A stretch of 64,000 nucleotides of DNA from Cocos nucifera. Lineage: Eukaryota > Streptophyta > Magnoliopsida > Arecales > Arecaceae. A program made the position numbers and the translations under genes. How positions within the stretch are numbered: position 1 is the first letter of the stretch; every line of letters starts with the position of its first letter. The stretch is taken from NCBI GenBank assembly GCA_006176705.1, contig QRFJ01000007.1, forward strand, positions 4,390,276 through 4,454,275, written 5' to 3'. Below the pieces are notes generated by a model. That model had not been told where the DNA came from. It saw only the letters and a program-made list of their open reading frames with translations, and did not search any database. Shown here in pieces: positions 1 to 12,300 of the stretch.

Positions 1-559
1 GCCTGATTATGATGTTCTCATACCATAACAGCAACTGCTTCAGAAATGTTGACGAATTGCAGTAGCACAAAACAAAGTATCAGTGAAGTGCTGCAGATTC
101 TGAATATCAAAAAAAAAAAAAAAAAACAGATTCTGAACATCAAAAAAAATTTCATGTGTACAAGCAGATGGTAAGGCCACGAGCATCATAGTAAAAGAGA
201 TTGAGAATGTTGGGCAAAGCATAAGAAATGGTCATAAAAGGTAAGAAAAGGAGTCCATAAAATGGCCTTTAACTAGGAGAAAATGGAGGTCAATTCATGA
301 ATTGTACGTAAAATACATGATAAATACAATCAATGTTTGTAACAGTGATTTTCTAAACACAAAGCAACAAATTTTCCATCTATAAGAGAATCAAAACAGC
401 AAACAGAATGCCACAGATCCTTCAAAAATGTTAAGCATTGGCATAACGAAAATGCTACTAGAAGTAATATATAAAAATGTTACAGTGTGGGTTTTTCAAA
501 AGCAAATTGAAGAAGCATCTGTTGAACTATGCATATAAATATTTGAAACAATCACTTGC

Positions 560-3500
560 CTGTTTGTCCATAAGCAAAACAAGTTGCCTTGGTACGCCGA
601 AAAATTGCAGGGACAATTGGCTCCACTGTCTCCTGATAAACCTAGTAGACCAAAGAAAAATCAAATATTGGTGTAGAGAATAATCCTCAAGAAAATTTTG
701 CATCAGCGGCATGCACTCACTTCATCATTTGAAACATCCTCATCCAACACAGCATCAAATACAAATTCATGCTTCTCAACATACTCTGTCAGGTCAACCT
801 GCGAGATGACAAAAGATAAGAGGTGAACAGCATACACTGTACGGTATAACTAAAAATTATGAATCAAAAGAAAAAAATGAAAATTCTCTCCAGGTGGCAA
901 AGATAATGTTACCAAGATTCTGGGGCAAAGAATGAGGTACTGGACACAAGTTCATGGACAACAAGTGCTTATAAGGAGTGTAGGATAAGAAATGGTGACA
1001 GCAATCATAGTTTGCAATGAGTGGCTTCCCTCTTCAAGATTCGTGATCTTGAAGCAATCAATGTAATTTAATTTTCTTGGTTTTTGAGATCTTGTAAACC
1101 CTTGTTCATTGTCCATGAAAGGAGCTAAGTAACCAAATAAACTCCCATTCCTGACTGAAAAATACTGGGCATCTAAAAGGCAATGGACAGAGCCGGCAGC
1201 AATAGAGTTGCATACACTCTCCTGAGATCTTGCAGAGCCGTGACAAAATAAACTCCCATCCTGACTGAAAAATACTGGGCATCTAAAAGGCAATGGACAG
1301 AGCAGACAGGTTGGAACTTCAGCATTAGTTTTCGGGATTTTCTATTAAAATTTCAGCATAAGTTTCTATCAGGTTGGAAATTATGATAACAGAACAGGCA
1401 CGGGATTTAATCAAGAGAGTTTTTTTTACTCGGATATGTTTCTAACAGTACTTGAATAATTCAGAATAATTATTGGCAAAGAAAATACAACCACTGGCGA
1501 CAGATATAAATAATTTAGTCATAATATTTGAAGTTTTCATACAAGAGATAGGACTATCACATTACTGATCATTGAGGACAATGCATCATAATAAGCAAAT
1601 GCATTGTTAGCAATTCTGTCTCGTGTGGGAGGCAAATGAAGTTAAAAAAAAATGAGGAACCTCACTGCATTGTCATAGCTGCTGCCAGGTCCTTTAGGTC
1701 TATAGAACCTTGGCTTTGAGTATTTTACTGGCTTTTGGATGTTAACTTTCATCAGGTGAAAAATTAAAATTTTGTAACCAAAGAACATTAAGAGAACAAT
1801 TCGCAGCACTGCAAGGTCGCATAATAGATTCATGGATTATCTGATTCATGACTTTTGCAATGGCGACTAATCAGATCATTATGTTATAGTGCAGAATTAA
1901 GTTTTAACAGATTCTGTTTGAGACATAAAATTTTAAGATGCCCTGGTTATGCATAAGGACCTTCATATATGTAAATCAGGGGAAAGTTTCATCAACAGAT
2001 CCTCTTGAATCCATATTTTCAAATCTTGGGGCCATGTGGGTTTTCTGTTACATGAATGTTCTCATCTTATGTGCATTGATGAACACATCTAGACCAATAT
2101 CAATAACATCAACACCATTGGTGCATTTCGTTGTCTGAGACTTCAATTTTGTTGCACATAATCCGACTGCTCGAGTGCATTGAATGAACATAAATCAAAT
2201 GATTTTCAGGTTGTCGTGGTGCCCATGGGTTTTTCATCCTCTTATGTACCTCTTACAGGTGACCAGGGGCTAGGGTAGGGGTTCTCCTAAATGTTTACCT
2301 AAATGCAGATAATATATGAAGATTGAGGTTTCTTTCCTTGAAATTTGTCAAGTTTGAACCATTGTTCAGGTTGGTCCATTCACCCTGAAAAAGGTAAGGG
2401 CAAACAATTCCAGGAATATGGTCATTGGTCAGTGACTAGCATGTTTAACAAGCTAAAATGCCTATATTACATTGTACACAAACACCTTGGCGAAGGAAAA
2501 AACAAACACCCGTCATCACTTCATGCATGCTTGCATGGAGTCAAGTTCTTCACTCTAGTTGTTCCATTAACCAAACAGGTTGCATCAAAAAATAACCAAG
2601 GAATCAATAACTGAAGCTTTCAAGGTTCAATAAGATAGAAATCGGAAGACTTCAACAGAAGAGAATTACAACAACCCACTTGACACTCACCTTCAGTTTA
2701 GTCTCATGTACAGTAAGAGAATTGGAGGTTCGTTCTATTGTGATGATGTCTCCCTCTTTTTTTGCAATTTCCTTTTTGTTAAGTGGCCTCTTGCGCACCT
2801 GCATTCAGAGATCCAGACTATTAGAGGGATTCTTTACCATTTAAATCAAAAAGTTAACCCTTTTAGCCATAGAACGTGAGCATGAGATTGCATCTATATC
2901 TTGTCATAACAGAACACATAGTCTAATGTCACAAATATTTACTACAGCCAAACTCATGAAGAACACTACTAATAACAGTTGTTAGATTAATTTTAAGAGG
3001 TTATGATCATATCCTTCTCATCAAACATACTATAAGCCATTTGAAGGCAAGCAGTAATAATTTTGCAGACATCGTACCACTACTTTGATCTTGGCAACAG
3101 AAGCCAGCTTCTCTTTGTCTACTGAGAAACTTTTCAAGGGATTGTTCTCTGCCTTGCTCATCTGTTTGCTGGTAAAAAAGCTTGGATCCAAATCATCAAA
3201 GCCTCTACCTTGAGCATATCCAAATGGTTGAACACCATCATACAATACAGGAAGTGGAATCTGCCCACATTGGTAAACAAAATAAGCAAAAAAAAACCAC
3301 AAAATTTTATCCTGCCAAAACTTGAACAAATTAATGGGCAAACAGTATAAGGTATATTTTCAAGATATATAATGTAGCATTTAAAAATGTGATTTGGGAA
3401 CTTTTAAGCTCAAAAACCATCAGGATGGAGATACGAAAACAAATAGAGAGGGGGATTTACTTCAGGGAGGAGCTCAGTATCGAGGGAGTGGAGATCCAAG

Positions 3501-3937
3501 ATCCCAGGGCTCAGCTGGCCGGCCGACACGGTATCATCCCCATTCCTCCTCTGGCTCGAAGACCACGAGCCCAATGCTGGCGCCGGGGACTCAACCGACA
3601 AGAAGAGCTCCCCTCCTGTGCCCCTGTTCACGCCCCGCACCCCCCTCGAGTACTCAACCTATATGCCAATCAAACCCAAATCGATCAAGATTTGATCTCA
3701 AATGCCCAGAAGAATCCATTGATTTCAAGTAGATCTCGAGGGATAGACGGCGATCGACCGGCATACCTGCTGGGAAGGAGGGAGGCTGGAGGAATAGGGG
3801 TGGTTGATGCCGGCAGACCCGAGCCACTTGCCGCCGGCGCCCGCGGAGTCGATGAGGAAGTGGTCGGACGAGAATTGCCGCTGGTGGTGGCCGGATCGCG
3901 GCGGTATCTGCCTCCCACCGACCGCCGCGCCGCTCAT
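560..3937 (-). CDS. KIN13B: Kinesin-13 (KIN13B-like) microtubule depolymerase, 5' part; gene runs off the left edge
   Basis: Kinesin-13 proteins are internal-motor kinesins that depolymerise microtubule ends. Six minus-strand exons join in frame: 3937-3767, 3658-3461, 3260-3078, 2798-2691, 798-721 and 641-560, giving 273 codons plus one base. The start ATG at 3937 opens with MSGAAVGGRQ, like the MSGRQ start I remember for plant KIN13B. The N-terminal region carries the conserved SPGILDLHSLDTELLPE block. The neck/motor entry reads KIKVVVRKRPLNKKE, then VDLTEYVEKHEF, then CFAYGQT just before the P-loop. Introns are GT-AG except the one after exon 6, which appears to use a GC donor (CAG|GCAAGT), because only that split continues the GQTGSGKT P-loop. 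The next exon is not found in 1-559, so it lies left of the window. An upstream in-frame ATG at 4045 is less likely as the start. Family identity is high confidence; the A versus B paralog is inferred. Confidence 0.93.
1135..1306. repeat. Direct duplication of about 58 bp inside a kinesin-13 intron
   Basis: Two near-identical stretches of about 58 bp begin near 1135 and 1246 (period about 111 bp). Both contain CTGACTGAAAAATACTGGGC and end in GGCAATGGACAGAGC. Copy 2 lacks one T. The repeat lies in the roughly 1.9-kb intron between the exons at 2691 and 798, and no coding role is visible. Confidence 0.85.
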
Positions 3938-6900
3938 CGTTCCGTCCTTTTCGTTCCGATCGGTCGTGATGAGACTGCCGGCCGGTCGAACGGTGGGTAG
4001 AAGAAGACAAAGAACCGACCCTTTTAGAAATCGCAGTGTCTCCAAGATTTTAATTTAAAGGTGAGTTGGTCGTTGGGGAGATTTGATTTAAAATAAAACC
4101 AAGAAAAAGTAATCACACCGGCAACGATCGATTAAAGCTTATTAAAGAATGGAATTCTAAAGGGGATAAGAAATGGGTGTGAGATATTTCAAAAGTTTGA
4201 AAAGGGGTAGGTGGACCGGGAGGAGAGAAGGGGAGCGGCCGGGACGAGGGAGGAGGGGAAGCACGGGCGTCGGGTGATCTCGCTGCCATCCCAAAGGGAG
4301 GGGTGGGTCCTGGGAATTCGTGGTAGGTTCGGACGCAGTCGATCTTCGAAGTTTGGCCCGCCGCGGACGCTGCGTTCAAATTCTGCGGCATGGGCTGGGC
4401 CTGCTCTGGTTTAGGGTTGGGTCCTCTGTTGGTTACTTTGTTATAATTTACAGATAGTCATGGCTGCTGAATATTTTGGGTATAACATAACTTAGTTAAA
4501 TTTAAATTCCAAAAAAAAACGAAAAATATGATCAATAGTTTTAATTTGCAATTTTTTTAAAAAAATATTTTAACTTATAATTAGTTTTTTAATATTTTAT
4601 ACCTCAATTTTTTTCTCTTCCCTTATTAGTTTTAGTACATAAGATTTTTTTAAAATATTATTGAATTCTCTCTTGCTTGCTAAATCAGATTTTCTTTCAC
4701 TTGTTATATCTTTTTTTTTCTTATTTCCAATGTCTGAATCTCTTCTTTCCACAGAAGTGTAGCATGTTTTAAATATTCTAAGATAGACATATTATGTTTT
4801 GTTTTTGTATAACACAGGGAGGAGTGGGCTTTGCGTTAGCTCTGGGTTTAGCAACTGTTAATATATAATATTATGAGAGATCCTGTTACGATTCCAAATT
4901 AAAACTAGAAATGTTTTTAGCCAGGAGTGGGCTAGACATGGTCATTCTTGGATTTTCACGTTGCGGGATATGGGCTACCAAGTCCGTTTGATATGGGCCA
5001 CGCCCAATTGGATTGTTCCCCAACGAACACATGGCAGCAGCCACTTTTTTTCTTTGCAGGATATGGGCTGACAAGTCTGTTTGATATGGCCCAGACCCAA
5101 TTGTGTTTTCCCCCAACGAACACAGCATGATGCTCGTGAAAACTGGAAAGGAGATGGTATCTCACATGAAGAGAACATTCGAACCGTCTATCCAAGCCTG
5201 CAGACTTGGATTGTCAAAATCTTCGTTCAGAAAAATAGAGAATTTAATTCCATCGAACAAAAGGCCATGATGAAACTTGTTTTCTTAAGGTTACCCAAAC
5301 AAAAATTACAATTAATTTTGAGAAAACAGTTTTCGACAAAATTTGGTTTCTTTCGTAAACATACTTTGTCCCACAAATCCAAAGCAACCCTAGCAATGTC
5401 AAATTCCATAATTTAACTCTGATCCAGTCACATCAGTCCTCCCACAGTCTCCATTTTTTCTTTTCTTCATAATTACCATCTCTATCACTGCTTTTCGTTG
5501 CGGTGCAGCTGCTTCATTTGGTGACGACCGCTCCCACCATGATGCCCGTTGCTGCTGCTCCCCAAACTGAGTTTAAAGTCCGCTGATCTGAGATAGACTG
5601 AGGTCATCCTTATAGTTATGGGATATGGGCAGAGAAGGCCAAACTTATAATAAAAGTTCCTGATTAGAGTTATTTCCAGCAGAAATCCTCCACGGTCAAA
5701 AACTAAAGAACACTAGGAATGAGAGAGCGAGAGGGCTTGACGGCTTACATAGAGTCTTCAGTCGCCCTCCTATTATACAGGGCGGCTAGTGGCTGCTTCC
5801 ATATTTAATGGCGATTATAATCACGAAGATCACGCTCTACTTACCATATGCGGTCAAGGTGAGCTGCCATTCGACTATTTCCAGATGTCTTATTTGAGCC
5901 ATTTGGATCTGATAGCAATCCTATGCGTAACTAGCCCTAGAAATTTCAGTATGGTGGATCCATGATTTCACCTTGACCTTAATCGAGGCCAATAGGTCTT
6001 CTAGGTCCAGTCCGAAGTGGCTTCTTATCAACTTAGATCGAGGTCAGCCATATAACCTCGTATCAATGCCTATCATAAAGTCTACCCAGCATGATCAGAT
6101 CCCTTGCTTGCTTATGAAAACCGCCATAAGGTATTAAAGTTGGAATCTCCATCCTATTCTAATACTCAACCTAATGAACTAAACATATATAGCGTATAAG
6201 TAAAATACCCAAAGCTTATATCTGCATGCACTGCATCAATGTTTAGTTACTGTATGGGATTGGTAAATTGGGCAATGACTCCTAACATTTTTCTTACAAT
6301 ACATCAATCTCAAATTGTCTATTTAGTATGATGGATGGATTGAAGGAATGATGGATAAAGAAGAGAATGAATGGATCAATTCATCTATCCTTCTATATAT
6401 TTGATGAATATGAAATGATGAATATGATAATTTCCTCTTTATTGATATAGAAATAGTGAAAGAAAGAATGAATAATATTTGTATGATATTTGTACTAAAC
6501 TACTCTTTTATTGTGAAAAAATATTAAAATTTTATCAAAATAATTAATAAAAAATAATTTTATTAATATAAAAATTTACCTCCATATATTCTATCAATCT
6601 TTTCTTATATTCTCTTAATTTGAAAGATATAAATTGATGAGTCAAGATAGATAAATCATGTCTTCTTTTCATTCATATATTCAATTTTTTGAACCAAATA
6701 GCATATGAAAGTCATTTATCTTTCTAACTCTATCCATTCCCCTCTGCTAACCCCAACTAACCATAAAATAATTATATTTTTGGATGGATGATCTAAACAA
6801 TAAAGCGCGTCATTTCTCTTCGGCCAAACACTATATATATACAATACAAGCGACATGTGCAGCATGTGGGAAAAAGTTGAGCTGTGAGTTGCAAAATAAT

Positions 6901-7100
6901 GTGGCTTGATGCGTTCCCACGTTTCCTTCTTTTCTCAATGCATCATGAAAGTATCACGCTCAAAGTACCATGATATCACCGTTGCTCCGGTTCCTTCGGA
7001 GCCAACTGGCGCCTCGTCGTGACGCAATAAACCTAACTCGGACCTCTACCAACCGCTCCAATTCGAAGGCTAAATTAGTAAAAGCCAATTACTCCCTCCT
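3938..7100. other. Intergenic region between kinesin-13 and the MTHFR-like gene
   Basis: The first 100-150 bp, next to the kinesin ATG, are probably its 5' UTR and promoter on the minus strand. The rest holds AT-rich DNA (4440-4780 and 6300-6700), a short direct duplication (4960-5125), and mixed sequence in which I recognise no gene. Open frames here are short and lack family motifs. 6300-6790 is rich in GGATGGAT/ATGAATG-like words and may be a decayed small transposon, but I could not define its ends. Confidence 0.6.
4960..5125. repeat. Two imperfect direct copies of about 75 bp
   Basis: Both copies carry GGATATGGGCT, then CAAGTCYGTTTGATATGG, then CCCAATTG and finally CCCCAACGAACACA. They start near 4964 and 5053 and are separated by a short CAGCAGCCACTTTTTTTC-type spacer. 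The second copy ends in GAACACAGCATG. They look like a local duplication or the subterminal part of a small repeat. No coding content is supported. Confidence 0.7.
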
Positions 7101-7107
7101 CTATAAA
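7101..7107 (+). promoter_or_regulatory. Candidate TATA box of the MTHFR-like gene
   Basis: CTATAAA lies 111 bp upstream of the ATG at 7218, with a CT-rich stretch between them. The position fits a plant core promoter with a short 5' UTR. This is inference from motif and distance. Confidence 0.5.
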
Positions 7108-7217
7108 CGTCCGCAGGGTGCTTTTCTTCTCCGCCGATCCTTCCACTATCGCGGTCGTTAATAAAAGCTAGAGGCTTCTAGTCTTTGCCTCGCATTCCCT
7201 CCTTCCCTCCACTAGCG

Positions 7218-8351
7218 ATGAAGGTAATCCATAAGATCGCCGGCGACCACGACGGCCCCGTCGTCTTCTCCTTCGAGTACTTCACTCCGAAGCTCTCCGG
7301 CAATGCGGAGGCCCGCGCACGAGCCTCCGATGCCTTCGTGGCCAAGGTTGCCCGCATGGCCGCCCACGGCGCGGCCTTCTGCGACATCACGTGGCGCCCC
7401 CGCGACGCCGACTCCACACTCGCCCTCGCCGGCCGGATGCAGCGCGAGGTCGGCGTCGAGACCATGATGCACCTCACGTGCCTCGGCATGCCCCTCGACC
7501 GCATCGACCACGCCCTCTCCGCCGTCCGCGCTGCTGGCGTCCAGAACGTCCTGGCCCTCCGCGGCGATCCTCCCCTCGGCACCACCGACGCCGCCCTCTC
7601 CGCCGACGAGACCGCCCCCGGCGGGCCCGCCTGCGCCCTCGATCTGGTCGAGCACATCCGATCCAAACAAGGGGACTACTTCGGCATCGCCGTCGCCGGG
7701 TACCCAGGTTCGCTCCCTTCTCTATGTTTGATCACCAGCCATCCTTTTATTGATCTTCCCTCAGAACTAACGACGATCCCCAAACTCTCCCTCTCTCGAT
7801 CTCCAGAGGCGCACCCGGACAAGATTCCGGAGGGGAGCGAGGTCGCGACGGTGGAGGGGTACGAGAGCGATTTGGAGTACCTCAAGAAGAAGGTGGAAGC
7901 CGGGGCGGATTTGATCGTGACGCAGCTCTTCTTCGATGTTGATATTTTTCTCAAATTCGTGGGGGATTGCCGGCGGGTCGGGATCGATTGCCCGATTGTG
8001 CCCGGAATCCTTCCGATCGCGACGTACCGGAATTTTCAGAGGATGACGGAGACGTGCAAGACGAAGGTGCCGGCGGAGGTGAGGGCGGCGGTGGAGGCGA
8101 GGAAGGGGGACGAGGCGGCGCTAGCGGCGTACGGGGTGGAGCTGGCGACGGAGATGTGCCGGAAAATCTTGGAGAATGGGATAAGGGAGCTGCACTTCTA
8201 TACGATGAACCGGGAGGAGCCGGCGCTGGCGGTGCTGAGGAACTTGGGGCTGCTGACGGTAGGTAGCAAGGCGGTTCCGAAATCGTTGGGAAAGAACCAG
8301 AACGGGAAGAAAGCGGAGTTGGAAAAAAAGCCGGCGAATGGGTCGCTGTAG
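7218..8351 (+). CDS. Methylenetetrahydrofolate reductase-like protein, catalytic domain only
   Basis: MTHFR reduces 5,10-methylene-THF to 5-methyl-THF with an FAD cofactor in the cytosolic one-carbon pathway. Exons 7218-7707 and 7807-8351 (GT-AG intron 7708-7806) encode 344 residues. FSFEYF has the catalytic Glu at residue 20; CDITW (T58), LALRGDPP (D117), GDYFGIAVAGYP, TQLFFD (Q203) and CPIVPGI match the TIM-barrel active-site motifs. The protein stops soon after LHFYTMNREEPALAVLRNLG and ends in a Lys-rich tail. The linker with its LPW motif and the roughly 250-residue C-terminal domain of normal plant MTHFR (about 590-600 aa) are absent. FFPPK is changed to YFTPK, and the loop after CDITW differs. 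The 99-bp intron is a multiple of three with no stop, so retaining it would add 33 residues in frame. The coding exons are strongly GC-rich. The start is the first ATG in this frame. It could be a functional short isoform gene or a truncated duplicate. Confidence 0.88.
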   Translation: MKVIHKIAGDHDGPVVFSFEYFTPKLSGNAEARARASDAFVAKVARMAAHGAAFCDITWRPRDADSTLALAGRMQREVGVETMMHLTCLGMPLDRIDHALSAVRAAGVQNVLALRGDPPLGTTDAALSADETAPGGPACALDLVEHIRSKQGDYFGIAVAGYPGSLPSLCLITSHPFIDLPSELTTIPKLSLSRSPEAHPDKIPEGSEVATVEGYESDLEYLKKKVEAGADLIVTQLFFDVDIFLKFVGDCRRVGIDCPIVPGILPIATYRNFQRMTETCKTKVPAEVRAAVEARKGDEAALAAYGVELATEMCRKILENGIRELHFYTMNREEPALAVLRNLGLLTVGSKAVPKSLGKNQNGKKAELEKKPANGSL

Positions 8352-9358
8352 ATGCTCGATATTTGGTAGGTACCAAATATTTTGGATTGCCAATAGAGAC
8401 GATCTCAACTGCGAACGCGTCGTTGACCAGTTATTGTCCAAGAGTTCACACTATAGTTTTTTATGATCGTATTGGCCCGTGGTCGGCGTCTTGGCAGGAT
8501 AGAGGAGGGGAGGCCAAGTCGATGCGGAACAGGCGGCCAGGACGTGGTAGGTGATTGGTTGACGCGTGAGTTAGTTTCCAGTTGTTTGACTAGGTCAAAG
8601 AACAACATATCCCTACTACCATCTTTTTACACTGCGTATTCCTAAAATCAGAGGCCTTAATTTTTCTTTCTTGGCATCCAGTTTCCCTTGTTAATTATCT
8701 TCTTTGATTGTGCTGACTATCATGTCTGGATGTCTCCATTTAACAACCAAATAAGAGAAGTTTGGACTCTGGCATATTATTAATTAATAATAAAGTTGGT
8801 CTCAATATATGGTATAACACTCAAGAGAGGTAAATAGCATTATATAACTAGAATCCAAGCTGATCTCATTTATGTAACTTCATGTTAAAAATTCAGAGGT
8901 TCTTTCGAAGAAAAAAAATCCCATTGGATCAGAGAAAAAGCACCGAGTTCCATCAAAGAGGTGATACTGAGTACAACGAAAGAATTGATTTAATCACCGA
9001 ATAACATATTCTCATGCAACTTTAGATTCATGGCGTTAGTGGAAAAACATCACTGATGGTAAGTATGACAGAACTTTACCTTTCTTTTTGGTGGTAACAG
9101 AACTTTTACCTTTGCGTCAGATCCCTTATCAATTCAAGAACATGTTCCTACGACATTTTCACCAAAGAGCCAGTGGCTTTATTCCACGATGTTGTGTTAG
9201 AGAAGGCAGTAAGCTACAGAAGAAAACAATCTTTGTAATGCAAGAAGCTTCGTAGCTGTGGTCTGAATTTCCTGTAACTTAATGAAACCTAATTCTAAAC
9301 TCAGGTGCACTTCCTCCAGATCTTTTCCTCAGAATCAAAACCAAAAATCTATCTGCGA
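8352..9358. other. Convergent intergenic region (3' flanks)
   Basis: About 1 kb lies between the stop of the MTHFR-like gene (plus) and the stop of the diflavin reductase gene (minus), so it probably contains both 3' UTRs. It is AT-rich. AATAAT/AATAAA-like words occur (for example near 8788), but I could not assign polyadenylation sites. No gene seen. Confidence 0.6.
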
Positions 9359-12300
9359 TCATGACCACGCCTCGATATAGAATCTACCAGCCCTCTCTAG
9401 TTGTCTGAGCCATCTTGCAGCAGATTCCTTTGAAATCCCACTTTCTTCTGAAATAATCTCTTCCAGGGTTGATGTCACATCAGCTGGCATTTTTATGGAA
9501 GAGCCTGCGATATATATGGCAGCTCCTGCAGTCAACAAACTCCATATCCTTTTTCTCTCTTCTTTCATCTCATGCTGCACATAGACTTTCTGGGGCTGAT
9601 CTCTAGAGAAAGCAACAAAGAACCCTCCACCCTTCTCCTTTGATAGCACTCCATGATCTTGTGCATGAGATAACCAGAAATTCTTGTATAGAAAATCATT
9701 TTCCTGATTCCTACAACCAAAGAAGAATACGACTGGAGATGTTGACACCGTCACATTTTGCAGTGCCCGTTCCTCCACAAATGCACGGAATGGTGCACAA
9801 CCTGTTCCTGGTCCAATGAGAATGAGAGGAAGAGATGGAGGGGGGGCAGGAAGGGCACCTCGATGGATCCAAGCAGGAATATAAACTCCTGTTAGAAATT
9901 TGTGAAAGAATTTTAGCAATTCATTCAGAATCCTGTGTTATAGCAATTTCTCTATGGTATTTATAGGCATGTACCTTTACTTTCATATGGATCAAGTCCA
10001 GCTAGCCATGACGAGCAGAGGCCATGTCGCTTCCTCTTGAAAGGAGTAATCCATGATACAATGCTCACGGTTAAGTGTACCTGGTTCAGATGAGCTGAAG
10101 GAGATGAGGAGATGGAGAACGCTCTGGTTTTTAGTGGAGGAACCAGCTGCACCAACCATTCAAATGGCATCTGCACAGATGGAAAATCCTCTAGTACCTG
10201 CAACACAGGGCTAGTCATTTCTGAGAATTTGATGAGCTACAAAGAATGGTGAAAGCAATATACAGCCCCTTATCGTAATATCACACTCTTCATGCTTAAC
10301 TAAATTCTTCAACAGAAACAGCAGAACTGTCTCCTTGAAATCAGATAGCTATGTAGAATCAAAATAAGCACGATTAAAATTACAAGTTGCTTACCTCCAA
10401 AACAGTTCTTCTTTCCTTCTGATTATACTGATATAGATCATCCCTCCCTTCAGGAGAAGCAAAATATTGAAGCCTTTCCTTTTCATGTTCTGCTGTCGCA
10501 TAAAAGCTCATGACCTGAAATGCATGTACATTTAAAATGGCAATTTTAATTGATAAAATATAACTGGGTCATTTGAAACCACTCTTACAAGTATGAAAAA
10601 AGAGCCCATTAGATGTTAAGGCAGTGTCAGGACTAATTTTATAGTTGATACTCTACTTGCATCCTGGCTTCTCATGGGACAAGGAGAAAAGCCCTGTTCC
10701 ATCAATTTGGGATAAGGCTTGGAATTCTGTATCTATCAACATCTGTTTGGAATAACTGTCATAATAATGAATATGATAGTTTTGCAATCATGGATTCCTC
10801 TCAGATCTGCAATGGTACTTTGACAAAAATCATGAACAAGTTTTCATAACTACAATAGATAAATTACTTAGAAAAACAAGTTTTATTAACTTAATTTACT
10901 GAAGTTCAGGTTTCATAGGAATGGACTTCAGAAACATGGATGAGCATTTATCATTTTGCACCACAATATACTTCTCACTACCTAAGCTGCATTGCAATAC
11001 TGAGCAATGGTGGGTAATACATAACCTCGAAGATATAGAGGGTAGGGTACAGATTGTGCTCTCTATGCACCAATTACCTAAAAATCTACATAAAGGAGTG
11101 CATGCACAATCAAGAAAACTTTGAATTGTTTATTAGAACTGACATCCTCTTGGGCTACAAGTAACTTAGAATATTCTCCAGTACTTAGAAGACAATGTTT
11201 TTCATGCTGTGTGCATACAATTTAGGGCCTGGTATTAGCTGCACCTAAAAGCAATATGGTACAGTTAACTTGAGGCTTCTGAGCTATGGGGACTCCTATG
11301 AAATCACATACAAAGCTAACCAAATGTCAAAGCTGACACCCCCTTAAAATCTGTCAATTGCAACATAAGAAACCATATTCATCATTCTTTTACAAGAAAT
11401 GATGTAAACTGATTCTCAAAAATGCAAGATTATGTAATGTATTGAATAGGTCCTGGTGAATCTTGACTGTGAGTAACATCATATTTTTTCAATTCAATCC
11501 TCTTAATTCTCCATCTCTATAGAATATCCTGAGGCCACCACCTCCAATCCTCCTCCAGTTGGAGTCCACAGCTCGTTTGCTTGACCCTCCCCCTACTAAG
11601 CCTTTTGAATTTGAAATTCCACCTGAATGCGAAACTAGGCCTATTGTAAGTTTTCATAACTACAATAGATAAATTACTTAGAAAAACAAGTTTTATTAAC
11701 TTAATTTACTGAAGTTCAGGTTTCATAGGAATGGACTTCAGAAACATGCATGAGCATTTATCATTTTGCACCACAATATACTTCTCACTACCTAAGCTGC
11801 ATTGCAATACTGAGCAATGGTGGGTAATACATAACCTCGAAGATATAGAGGGTAGGGTACAGATTGTGCTCTCTATGCACCAATTACCTAAAAATCTACA
11901 TAAAGGAGTGCATGCACAATCAAGAAAACTTTGAATTGTTTATTAGAACTGACATCCTCTTGGGCTACAAGTAACTTAGAATATTCTCCAGTACTTAGAA
12001 GACAATGTTTTTCATGCTGTGTGCATACAATTTGGGGCCTGGTATTAGCTGCACCTAAAAGCAATATGGTACAGTTAACTTGAGGCTTCTGAGCTATGGG
12101 GACTCCTATGAAATCACATACAAAGCTAACCAAATGTCAAAGCTGACACCCCCTTAAAATCTGTCAATTGCAACATAAGAAACCATATTCATCATTCTTT
12201 TACAAGAAATGATGTAAACTGATTCTCAAAAATGCAAGATTATGTAATGTATTGAATAGGTCCTGGTGAATCTTGACTGTGAGTAACATCATATTTTTTC

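Noticed and set aside
3389..4058. Plus-strand frames of 203 and 112 codons
   Set aside because: Shadows of the minus-strand kinesin-13 exons 1 and 2 and their GC-rich intron.
6300..6790. Possible MITE upstream of the MTHFR-like gene
   Set aside because: GGATGGAT/ATCCATCC-like words appear in both orientations, but no consistent termini or target duplication could be found.
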